In this document: piece after piece, positions 1 through 5,298 of the stretch | Layout: each line of letters starts with the position of its first letter | Numbering within the stretch: position 1 is the first letter of the stretch | Assembly (NCBI GenBank): GCA_900554405.1 | Contig: USHI01000097.1 | Coordinates: forward strand, 1 to 5,298 | Direction of reading: 5' to 3' | From: an uncultured Eubacteriales bacterium | GTDB lineage: Bacteria > Bacillota > Clostridia > Oscillospirales > CAG-382 | Length of the DNA: 5,298 nt | Translations under genes and position numbers: made by a program | Notes under the pieces: generated by a model | What the model saw: only the letters and a program-made list of their open reading frames with translations | Database searches by the model: none | Told to the model about the DNA's origin: nothing

Positions 1-1
1 G

Positions 2-727
2 ACCTGCCGTCCCATGGAGTGGGGGGCGGATATCGTGACCCACTCCACCACCAAGTACATGGACGGCCACGGCGCAGGCGTCGGCGGCTGCATCGTGGAC
101 GGCGGCAGGTTCGACTGGGCTGCGAGCGGCAAATTCCCGCTGCTCTGCACGCCGGATGAATCCTACCACGGAGTCGTTTACACGCGTGATTTCGGCGCGG
201 CGGCTTATGTTACAAAGGCGCGCGTTCAGCTCGTGCGCGATTTCGGCGTTTACCCCTCCGCGCAGGATGCCTTTCTGCTCGACCTCGGCTTGCAGACGCT
301 CGCCGTGCGGCTGCAAAAGCACTGTGCAAATGCGCAGCGCGTTGCCGAATATATTCTTGATTCCGGCTATGCCGAATATGTAAATTACCCCGGCCTGGCT
401 TGCAGCCCCGATCGCGCACTTGCGGAAAAATATCTTCCGGACGGGTGCGGGGGTGTCGTTTCCTTCTGCATACGCGGCGGAAAGGAAGCCGCCCTGCGCT
501 TCATGAACGAGCTTACGCTCTTTACAAACGCCGTCCATGTGGCAACGGTACAATCCTGTCTGCTCCACCCGGCGACAACGACACACCGCCAGCTTTCGGA
601 TGAAATGCTCGCCGCTTCCGGCGTGGATGCCGGTCTTATCCGTATGTCCGTCGGGATCGAGGATATCGACGACATCATTTCCGATATCGCCGGCGCGTTT
701 GCCGCGGCAGAAATCGAAAGGGCATAA
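2..727 (+). CDS. metY: O-acetylhomoserine sulfhydrylase (MetY-type), C-terminal part
   Basis: This is a PLP-dependent enzyme of the Cys/Met metabolism family. By family it makes homocysteine from O-acetylhomoserine and sulfide in the cytoplasm, feeding methionine synthesis. The frame is open at the left edge: codons before the first ATG (14) read TCRP, continuing the family pattern CRPxEWGADIV, so ATG 14 is internal and the true start lies outside. Visible landmarks are the PLP-lysine motif HSTTKYMDGHG (Lys codon 53-55), then GGxIVDGGRFDW, DFGVYPSAQDAFLLDLGLQTL and the C-terminal HPATTTHRQLS and IRMSVGIEDIDD signatures. The 241 codons match roughly the last 55-60% of the usual ~425 residues. 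HPATTTH and the long insert after the lysine favour MetY over cystathionine gamma-synthase or MetZ. No defect is seen in this part. The stop is TAA at 725-727, and the next gene has its own promoter. Confidence 0.93.
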   Translation, partial: TCRPMEWGADIVTHSTTKYMDGHGAGVGGCIVDGGRFDWAASGKFPLLCTPDESYHGVVYTRDFGAAAYVTKARVQLVRDFGVYPSAQDAFLLDLGLQTLAVRLQKHCANAQRVAEYILDSGYAEYVNYPGLACSPDRALAEKYLPDGCGGVVSFCIRGGKEAALRFMNELTLFTNAVHVATVQSCLLHPATTTHRQLSDEMLAASGVDAGLIRMSVGIEDIDDIISDIAGAFAAAEIERA

Positions 728-731
728 AAAT

Positions 732-753
732 TTACCGCGTTTTCGTGCGGTAA
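732..753. terminator. Short stem-loop after metY, possible weak terminator
   Basis: TTACCGC (732-738) and GCGGTAA (747-753) form a perfect 7-bp stem with an 8-base loop, just after the metY stop. On the + strand no T-run follows, so it is at best a weak terminator for metY. On the - strand the stem is followed by AAATTTTTAT, a better U-tract, yet no - strand gene ends here. It lies five bases upstream of the ferredoxin -35 box. Confidence 0.35.
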
Positions 754-757
754 GCTA

Positions 758-786
758 TTGAAAAACAAAAACGAATGTGATATCAT
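758..786 (+). promoter_or_regulatory. Sigma-70/SigA-type promoter of the ferredoxin gene
   Basis: The -35 box TTGAAA (758-763) and -10 box TATCAT (781-786) each match the consensus at 5 of 6 bases. They are separated by an ideal 17-bp spacer, and a TG at 778-779 gives an extended -10. Transcription would start near 792-794, leaving a leader of about 25 bases before ATG 817. The quality of the site suggests strong constitutive expression, fitting an abundant electron carrier. Confidence 0.82.
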
Positions 787-801
787 TATCCTAACATACT
801 C

Positions 802-807
802 GGGAGG
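802..807 (+). promoter_or_regulatory. Ribosome binding site of the ferredoxin gene
   Basis: GGGAGG at 802-807 lies nine bases before ATG 817. It fixes this start for a gene that is only 57 codons long. Confidence 0.85.
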
Positions 808-816
808 TATAAAACC

Positions 817-990
817 ATGGCATATTCTATCGACAAAGATACCTGCATCGGATGCGGCACCTGCGAATCCGAATGCCCGGTTTCCGCGATCTCCGCCGGC
901 GACGACGGCAAGTATTGCATCGATCCGGAGCTTTGTGTCGAATGCGGCGCCTGCGCGGGAGTTTGCCCCGTCGACGCTCCTCACGCTTGA
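817..990 (+). CDS. 2[4Fe-4S] ferredoxin, clostridial type (57 aa)
   Basis: This small soluble cytoplasmic protein carries low-potential electrons between oxidoreductases in anaerobes. The 57 residues contain two CxxCxxCxxxCP cluster motifs: Cys10, 13, 16 and 20 followed by Pro21, and Cys40, 43, 46 and 50 followed by Pro51. Each cluster takes three cysteines from one motif and the fourth from the other, as known for the family. Length (about 55 residues is usual) and the ending VCPVDAP are classic. The spacing between motifs is short, with no extra loop. One additional cysteine (Cys34, in KYCIDPE) lies between the motifs and is not needed for ligation. The gene forms a single-gene unit with its own strong promoter, a good ribosome site and a terminator right behind it. 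The partner enzymes are not in the window. Confidence 0.95.
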   Translation: MAYSIDKDTCIGCGTCESECPVSAISAGDDGKYCIDPELCVECGACAGVCPVDAPHA

Positions 991-1007
991 TCACAATGTA
1001 AGGCGAT

Positions 1008-1062
1008 AATGCGCCCGCGGCAGAGGTTCCGTCGGGCGCATTTGTCGTTTTTGAGATTTTTT
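1008..1062 (+). terminator. Intrinsic terminator of the ferredoxin gene
   Basis: AATGCGCCCG (1008-1017) pairs with CGGGCGCATT (1033-1042), a perfect 10-bp GC-rich stem. Three more pairs, CGG 1018-1020 with CCG 1029-1031, form inside after a bulged T1032. T-rich sequence follows, including TTTTT at 1048-1052 and TTTTTT at 1057-1062. This should isolate the ferredoxin from the genes downstream. Confidence 0.85.
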
Positions 1063-1068
1063 CGTAAC

Positions 1069-1082
1069 CGAAACCGTTTCTG
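1069..1082. promoter_or_regulatory. LacI-family-like palindrome upstream of the methyltransferase
   Basis: GAAAC-C-GTTTC (1070-1080) is an 11-bp inverted repeat resembling the core of LacI/CcpA-type operators (GnAAnCGnTTnC). It ends 16 bases before ATG 1097 and partly abuts the ribosome site. No convincing -35/-10 pair is visible between the terminator and this gene. The match is short and could be chance. Confidence 0.25.
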
Positions 1083-1096
1083 CGGGGTATTATTAT

Positions 1097-1849
1097 ATGG
1101 TCAACGGAACACGCACGCGAATAAACGCTGATATAATATTAAACGAACCTCACGGCGGTATCCGCTTCGGTACGGATGCACTTCTGCTTTCGTGGGCGGC
1201 GTATGATGCCGCCGCGGGCAAAAAGCGTGTCCTGGATATCGGGACAGGCTCCGGGGTGATCCCGCTGCTTTTGCTCGGCGCGGGCAGCAGATCGCACTTT
1301 ACCGGGCTTGAAATACAGCCCGAATACGCTTCCGCCGCAAACGAAAATGCCGCGCAGAACGGGTTTTCGGCACGGTTTACGGCAATATGCGGCAGTGCCG
1401 GGGATGCGGCGGCGCTTTTCCCGGCGGGCGGGTTCGATGTCGTTGTGACAAATCCGCCTTATATGCGCGCGGATTGCGGATATGTCAATACGTCGCACGC
1501 GCTTTCGGTCGCCCGCAGGGAGGAATCCGGCGGTATCGCGATGTTTTGCACGGCTGCTGCGCATTGTCTGAAAAGCGGCGGTAAATTCTTTGCGGTTTAC
1601 CGTCCGGACAGGCTTTCGCATCTTCTTTGCTCGATGAGCGAAAACGGTATCGAACCGAAAAAACTTCGGTTCGTTGTGCCGTCGGTCGGCAAAAAGCCCT
1701 CGCTCGTGCTGGTTCAGGGCTGCCGCGGCGGCAGGGAGGGCATGGTATGCGAGCCCGACCTTTATATTTATAATGATCCGGCGCATTCCGCCGAAACAAA
1801 GGAAATGCTTTCCGTGTACGCACGGTTCTCGGGCGAAAGGAACGGGTGA
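1097..1849 (+). CDS. trmN6: tRNA1(Val) (adenine37-N6)-methyltransferase-like protein (TrmN6/YfiC family)
   Basis: This is a class I SAM-dependent methyltransferase of 250 residues, close to the family's usual ~245. The N-terminal signature GGIRFGTDALLLSWAA (20-35) is typical of YfiC/TrmN6. It is followed by the SAM-binding loop VLDIGTGSGVIPLLL (45-59), the acidic end of beta-2 in GLEIQPE (70-76), and the catalytic NPPY (119-122), which marks N6-adenine or glutamine amino methylation. Known family members methylate A37 of a valine tRNA; that substrate is inferred here, and a different amino-methylation target is possible. ATG 1097 is supported by GGGG at 1084-1087, nine bases upstream, and by the complete N-terminal motif. 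No promoter is evident, and a LacI-like palindrome overlaps the leader. It ends in TGA three bases before the subtilase start, so the two are probably cotranscribed, although no functional link is known. Confidence 0.85.
   Translation: MVNGTRTRINADIILNEPHGGIRFGTDALLLSWAAYDAAAGKKRVLDIGTGSGVIPLLLLGAGSRSHFTGLEIQPEYASAANENAAQNGFSARFTAICGSAGDAAALFPAGGFDVVVTNPPYMRADCGYVNTSHALSVARREESGGIAMFCTAAAHCLKSGGKFFAVYRPDRLSHLLCSMSENGIEPKKLRFVVPSVGKKPSLVLVQGCRGGREGMVCEPDLYIYNDPAHSAETKEMLSVYARFSGERNG
1836..1841 (+). promoter_or_regulatory. Ribosome binding site of the subtilase gene
   Basis: AAAGGA at 1836-1841 lies inside the last codons of the methyltransferase gene, 11 bases before ATG 1853. The three-base intergenic gap means translation of the two genes may be coupled. 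Confidence 0.6.
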
Positions 1850-1852
1850 AAA

Positions 1853-3106
1853 ATGTCAAAGCGTCTGCTTACGGTATTTCTGGCCGCAACAATGCTGCTT
1901 TCAACGGCGGCATGCCTGTTTGCGGCTTTTTTGACGTGCGCGGACGTTTTTGCCGGGCTTGACGATATTTGGGAATCCTCGCTTGCCGCTGCTTCTTTGC
2001 GCGGGGATATCGGAATTTCCGATGAAGCCGCCGCTTCGCACGGGGGCGCGCGGTATATAGTCGGCTTTCGCAGCGAAACGCCGCGTGCCGAAATCACGGC
2101 GCTGCTGGAAAAAACCGAATATGTTCCGCTTTCTCACACGAGCTCGGGTGTTTTTGCGGTTTCCTGCGGGGATGAGGCTGTGCTTGAGCGTATTTTCGGG
2201 ATGTGCGAGTATTACGAAGCAGATCTTCCGCGCGAGGTGTTCCGTACCACAAACGATCCGATCCCCATGCCGGGCATGGAGGACATATCCGTTCCCGCGG
2301 TGCGGGATATCACATCCGGCGGCAGGGGCGTTACCGTCGCCGTTATAGATACCGGCATTTCGCGGGAGCACGAGGACCTTGCGGGCGCGGATATTCTTGC
2401 CGGATATGATGCGCCGCGCCGCACGGCGGGCGTTTATTCGGACAGCAGCGGCCACGGGACAGAGGTCACCGGGGTAATCGCGGCGACGGCGGATAACGGG
2501 CTCGGCACAGCCGGACTTGCATGGAACGCGACTATTCTGCCGATAAAGGTCTCTGACAGCGAGGGCAGCATATTTTCCTCCGATCTCATTGCGGCGATCC
2601 ACTTTGCCGCCGATTCGGGCGCAAAGATCATAAATATATCCGTCGGCGGTTATTCCTATTCCGCAGCCGAACAGGGGGCGGTGGATTATGCCGTTTCCAA
2701 GGGCTGCATAATCGTTGCGGCGGGCGGAAACGGGGGGGAACGCTCGGTTTGCGATATCGCCGGAAACGGCGGCAACCGTTCGTTTGCGGGGCAGAAAAGC
2801 TACCCGGCATCCTATTCGGGCGTCATCTCCGTCGGGAGCTGCAATGCGGACGGCGAACGCAGCGGTTTTTCGCAATATAACGAAGCGGTCGATATCGTCG
2901 CGCCCGGGGAAAACCTTCCCGTGCTTATCCTGCGCGACGGCGGCTCCGCATACGGATTCGATTCCGGTACAAGCCTTTCCTGCGCGGTCGTCAGCTCGGT
3001 GGCGGCGCTCATGGCGGGCGGTATCGGGCAGGATCGCCTTTGTTCCGGTGGCCGGTGCATATCGGTCAGTATCGCTTTTGTGCCGATGAATTTCTTGCCG
3101 TTATAA
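1853..3106 (+). CDS. Exported S8 subtilisin-like serine protease, truncated by frameshift
   Basis: The 417-residue product starts with a KR-containing, strongly hydrophobic export signal (about 1-34). The sequence STAAC is not a proper lipobox. Residues about 66-133 (RYIVGF ... REVF) look like an inhibitor_I9-type propeptide. The S8 domain shows catalytic Asp166 (VAVIDTGI), His201 (SGHGTEVTGVIA), oxyanion Asn293 (VAAGGN) and Ser374 (GTSLSC). The usual proline after the serine motif (GTSxAxP) is replaced (GTSLSCAVV). The frame is normal to ALMAGG (residue 390). From residue 391 a 38-bp tandem duplication shifts it, and a non-homologous tail ends at TAA 3104-3106. The proper end of the fold (ADEFLAVIRDVCG ... 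GYGVVDALAFVLA) follows in the other frame at 3082-3180. The product therefore keeps all catalytic residues but lacks the last helices and every C-terminal domain, so folding is doubtful. Confidence 0.85.
   Translation: MSKRLLTVFLAATMLLSTAACLFAAFLTCADVFAGLDDIWESSLAAASLRGDIGISDEAAASHGGARYIVGFRSETPRAEITALLEKTEYVPLSHTSSGVFAVSCGDEAVLERIFGMCEYYEADLPREVFRTTNDPIPMPGMEDISVPAVRDITSGGRGVTVAVIDTGISREHEDLAGADILAGYDAPRRTAGVYSDSSGHGTEVTGVIAATADNGLGTAGLAWNATILPIKVSDSEGSIFSSDLIAAIHFAADSGAKIINISVGGYSYSAAEQGAVDYAVSKGCIIVAAGGNGGERSVCDIAGNGGNRSFAGQKSYPASYSGVISVGSCNADGERSGFSQYNEAVDIVAPGENLPVLILRDGGSAYGFDSGTSLSCAVVSSVAALMAGGIGQDRLCSGGRCISVSIAFVPMNFLPL
3022..3088 (+). repeat. 38-bp-period imperfect tandem duplication that breaks the subtilase frame
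   Basis: Copy A (3022-3050) and copy B (3060-3088) are 29 bases each and identical at 24 positions. They differ only at 3028/3066, 3032/3070, 3038/3076, 3044/3082 and 3048/3086. The nine bases between them (3051-3059) have no counterpart. Copy A in the protease frame gives IGQDRLCSG. Copy B in the shifted frame gives IGQYRFCAD and leads into the true domain end. The offset of 38 is one short of 39, which explains the frame change. Four of the five differences alter the residue, so the extra copy looks unselected. Confidence 0.85.
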
Positions 3107-3695
3107 GGGATGTCTGCGGTTCCGTACATAACGATAATACCGGCTACGGCGTTGTGGATGCACTTGCCTTTGTGCTCGCTTCGCGCCGGCCGATAGTAAC
3201 CGGTGTCTGCAACGGAGAAAGCTATTCCAAAAAGGTAAAGGTCGGCTTCAACCGCGGCAGTGCTTCTCTGGACGGATACCCCGTTTCGGACGGGTTTACC
3301 GTCGTGACAAACGGTATGCACCGGCTTACCGTTACGGACGGCGAAAACGAAACGAGCATTTCCTTCCTGCTGCGGTATACGCCGCTTTCCTATACATATT
3401 CCGAAAACGGGGGCTATTCCTCCTTTGTGTTCACCCGCGGCGCGGGCGAGCTGGACGGGTTCCCCTATATCTCCGGGACCCCGATAACTGCTTCGGGAAG
3501 GCATTATTTCCGGCTGGAGGACGATGGCGAGGTACTTACCGAAACCGTGGATATCGGCTTTTTGTTCCCTACGGTGCTCGGTGTGGAGGAGGGCGGAGAG
3601 TATGACCGCCCTATCGAAATAAGAATAATCGGTTCCGGCGGTGCGGAGCTCGACGGCGAACCGATATACGGCGAAGCCGCCGGTTACGAAAACGG
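3089..3695 (+). pseudogene. End of the S8 domain and three Ig-like LDG repeats, disconnected fragment
   Basis: In the shifted frame this stretch carries the last part of the subtilisin fold, with GYGVVDALAFVLA at 3142-3180. Three Ig-like repeats of about 62-66 residues follow. Repeat 1 (about 3187-3384) has SLDGYP and NGMHRLTVTDGE; repeat 2 (3385-3570) has ELDGFP and SGRHYFRLEDDGE; repeat 3 (from 3571) has ELDGEP and stops at ENG where the insertion begins. The LDG codons start at 3268, 3451 and 3649. These look like extracellular spacer or adhesion modules of the Big/cadherin-like type. No convincing start codon with a ribosome site precedes the fragment; a TTG at 3040 lies inside the duplication. 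In this frame translation would end at TGA 3784-3786 inside the insertion. Confidence 0.7.
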
Positions 3696-3831
3696 ACGTC
3701 GACGGCATTACGTCGACTTGTCTGTTGACCGAGGCGCTACGTTCGTTTGGCGCCAACGTCACGCCGTTTATTCCGCACCGCTTTGACGAGGGCTACGGCC
3801 TGTCGCGTGCGGCGCTCGACCGCGAATACGG
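3687..3831. repeat. 9-bp imperfect direct repeats flanking the RecJ-like insertion
   Basis: CGAAAACGG (3687-3695) and CGAATACGG (3823-3831) differ at one base and lie exactly 136 bp apart. They could be a mutated target-site duplication, or microhomology used in an illegitimate joining event. Collapsing them to one copy restores the third Ig-like repeat as GYENGYTVLYC. No terminal inverted repeats are visible inside. Confidence 0.6.
3696..3831 (+). other. 136-bp insertion encoding a RecJ motif I fragment
   Basis: Read in the frame of the downstream segment, this gives DVDGITST, then LLTEALRSFGANV, then PFIPHRFDEGYGLS and RAALDRE, about 45 residues. This is the characteristic N-terminal DHH-domain segment of the single-strand DNA exonuclease RecJ: the metal-binding DxDG of motif I through the conserved IPxRxxEGYGL. 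The residues just before it (TAKPPVTK) do not resemble RecJ's usual VYGDY, so homology begins exactly at the junction. The DHH motif and the other catalytic motifs are absent, so no enzyme can be made. In the incoming frame the insert is read as noise and stops at 3784. ACGTCGAC occurs twice near the left end (3696-3703 and 3710-3717). The length leaves remainder 1 on division by 3, cancelling the shift caused upstream. Confidence 0.78.
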
Positions 3832-5298
3832 TTATACCGTGCTTTATTGCGATTCGCTGGTCGGGATCAGGGTTTACGGCAAGGATGAACCGCTTGCCTT
3901 CGATCGCTTCATTCCCACCGGAACGGTGCTGCGCCATGCGTTCGACGGCGATGATATTGCCTTCATATTGCGCGACGGCGTTGCCGTTTACGGGCGCGCC
4001 TCACTTGCCTCCGGCGAGGATGAGCAAAAGCTGCTTTATCGCGGCGAAACGGATTCGAAATATGCCTATGTCGGCGGCGTTGTGTATGAAATAAGCCGTG
4101 ATGCCGTCACGGCGATATACGGCGACGGGACCTCCGAAACGGTCGCCTCTCTTATCGGTGCGGAAATTTCGGATGCGATTTGCCTCGGCGGCAGTATTTA
4201 TATTTTCACATATACGGAGCACGGCGCCGAATGCACCGTGTTCGATACCGAAAGCCGTGCGCTTTCCCCGGCGGTGACACTTTCCGGTGCCGCAGGCGGG
4301 GATATAGTCGTTTCGGAGGAGTATATCGCCGTCGGCAGCGCGATTTATTCGGCTGAAAGCGGCAGGCGGCTGCTTTCCTTCTGCTCCGACCGTGCATTGG
4401 CGATCGAAGGCGGTCTGCTCTTTACCGAACGCCGCGTGATCGATATCGCCTCCGGCGACGAGCTGGGCAGTTTCCCCTTCGAGGTGACGGCGTTCCTGCA
4501 TGACGGCGGATTCACTCTTTACGGGCTCGGCGGGGAATACTTTTCCGCCGAAGGCGGCGAGGGAATGGCGCGGTACGGTGCCGCGGCGCGTATACACGCC
4601 GTTATTTCGAACCCCGAATCGACCGATATTTATCGCACCCGCGCCGAGCTTGACCGGTGGTCGGAGGTTGCCTGTGTATATGCCTCCGCGGGGAGGATGT
4701 ACCTCGCCGTAAAGGATTCTCCGCGGCTGTACTATGCGGATATCCCCGCGCTTGAAAATTCCGGCAGCCTGCCGCTTCGCGCACAGGCATCGGTTTTGGT
4801 CGGAGGCGGCGGGAAAATAGCCGCGGTGCTTTCCGGCATTTCGGAGGTTTATATCGCAAGCGAGGATAGGCTTGCTTCCGGAAGCAGCTTTGCGATCCCC
4901 GGCGGGTGCTCTTCCGCGGCGTTCTTCGGCGAAAGGCTTGCCATTGCCGCGGGCGGAAGGCTTTATCTGCTCGATACCGAAAGCGGCGCTTTGGAGGATT
5001 GCGGCGTTTCGGCGGATGAGGTCGCTTCCGCTTCCGGGCGGCTTTATGCTCTTCGTTCCGGGGTGCTTTATGCGTACGGCGCCGGGATGGAGCTTATCGC
5101 CTCCGTGCCCGCCGCGGGCGAGCAGCTTTGCGTCGCGGATGCGGTTACCGTCGGGCGCAATGTATATGATCCGGCTACGCTCGAAAAAATATCGGTTTCC
5201 GAAAATAAGATAATCGCCGCCGCGGGCAGCTGCGCCGTGACAAAAAGCGGGCTTTTAAGCCTTCCGGATGCTGCCCATGCGGGCAGGCATTTCACACC
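3832..5298 (+). pseudogene. C-terminal beta-propeller-like region of the subtilase, open at the right edge
   Basis: This stretch stays open for the whole distance to the edge. It begins with the rest of the third Ig-like repeat (YTVLYCDSLVGIRVYG, to about 3883). It continues with a long series of short strand-rich units, such as VAVYGRAS, YVGGVVYEIS, YIAVGSAIYSAESGRRLLSF, LLFTERRVIDIASGDELGSF, LAIAAGGRLYLLDTESGAL and GRLYALRSGVLYAYG. The pattern of hydrophobic strands ending in a DxxSG or similar turn is that of PQQ/WD40-like beta-propeller blades, here degenerate. The fold is inferred from pattern only. Membrane segments and catalytic motifs were not seen. It has no start codon with a ribosome site of its own and follows directly from the upstream domains once the insertions are removed. 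It may therefore be untranslated as written. Codon use resembles the protease part. Confidence 0.6.

Larger units (their letters stand above)
1853..5298 (+). pseudogene. Reconstructed full-length subtilase gene, broken by two insertions and open at the right edge
   Basis: The parts in two frames read as one gene. The first frame runs from 1853 to about 3021, the next from 3060 to 3695, and the first frame returns from 3832 to the window end. Deleting one copy of the 38-bp duplication and the 136-bp insertion removes 174 bp, exactly 58 codons. This leaves 1090 uninterrupted codons with no stop before the edge. The joined junctions read ALMAGGIGQYRFCADEF and AAGYENGYTVLYC, both fitting the domain patterns. 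The inferred order is signal, propeptide, S8 protease, three Ig-like repeats and a beta-propeller-like region, typical of a large surface or secreted protease. The C-terminal anchor, if any, lies outside. The name pseudogene is provisional: assembly error could produce the same picture. Confidence 0.75.

Noticed and set aside
14..16. ATG 14 as the true start of the sulfhydrylase
   Set aside because: The codons before it (TCRP) match the conserved family sequence, and a start here would remove the N-terminal half, so the gene is cut by the window edge.
1853..1960. Lipoprotein signal peptide of the protease
   Set aside because: The cysteine at residue 21 is preceded by TAA rather than a hydrophobic residue at -3, and hydrophobic sequence continues past it. 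A normal export signal is more likely.
1901..2875. Long antisense open frame inside the protease gene, and similar ones at 385-984, 1139-1786, 2812-3762 and 4001-4597
   Set aside because: These are arginine/alanine-rich low-information translations opposite well-recognised coding frames. They arise from the GC-rich codon pattern, and none has a family motif or ribosome site.
3020..3080. Programmed -1 ribosomal frameshift joining the two protease parts
   Set aside because: No X XXY YYZ slippery heptamer is present in the right phase and no following stem-loop is clear. The 38-bp duplicated unit explains the shift exactly.
3022..3088. Template/variable repeat pair of a diversity-generating retroelement
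   Set aside because: The mismatches are not confined to adenines of one copy, the copies are adjacent and only 29 bases long, and no reverse transcriptase is in the window.
3696..3717. Two ACGTCGAC copies as a CRISPR-like or regulatory repeat
   Set aside because: There are only two 8-base copies within a coding-type sequence, with no spacers or further units.
3687..3831. Insertion sequence or MITE
   Set aside because: No terminal inverted repeats or transposase are visible. Only a 9-bp imperfect direct repeat supports a transposition model.
3696..5298. A genuine new gene fusing a RecJ domain to a propeller
   Set aside because: Only motif I and its neighbourhood are present, the DHH and later motifs are missing, and there is no start codon with a ribosome site. 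The flanks also rejoin perfectly into the Ig-like repeat.

Overview
The window looks like part of the chromosome of a moderately GC-rich anaerobic bacterium, most likely a Clostridia member such as a gut Oscillospiraceae-like organism. This is inferred from a clostridial-type 2[4Fe-4S] ferredoxin, an O-acetylhomoserine sulfhydrylase, strong GGAGG-type ribosome sites and codon style. No marker gene fixes the taxon. All recognisable genes lie on the + strand.

Layout: (1) positions 2-727 hold the C-terminal 241 codons of a MetY-type O-acetylhomoserine sulfhydrylase, which enters from the left edge. (2) A near-consensus sigma-70 promoter drives a single small ferredoxin gene (817-990), closed by a strong intrinsic terminator. 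(3) At 1097 a second unit begins with a TrmN6/YfiC-type tRNA methyltransferase. Three bases after it comes a large exported subtilisin-like (S8) protease gene that runs off the right edge.

The protease gene is the interesting part. Its ancestral form can be read as signal peptide, propeptide, S8 catalytic domain, three Ig-like 'LDG' repeats and a long beta-propeller-like region, at least 1090 residues within the window. Two insertions break it. The first is a 38-bp imperfect tandem duplication (copies 3022-3050 and 3060-3088, 24 of 29 bases identical) just after the catalytic serine. It shifts the frame and causes a stop at 3104-3106. The second is a 136-bp insertion (about 3696-3831) in the third Ig-like repeat. 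It encodes 44-45 residues that look exactly like the motif I region of the DNA exonuclease RecJ (DVDGITST ... EGYGLS). It sits between two 9-bp near-identical direct repeats. Removing both (174 bp in total) restores one continuous reading frame and regular domain joins.

As written, the locus makes a 417-residue protease that keeps the Asp/His/Asn/Ser set but loses the end of the fold and all C-terminal domains. Whether this is a real decaying or switchable gene or an assembly artefact cannot be decided from the sequence alone.
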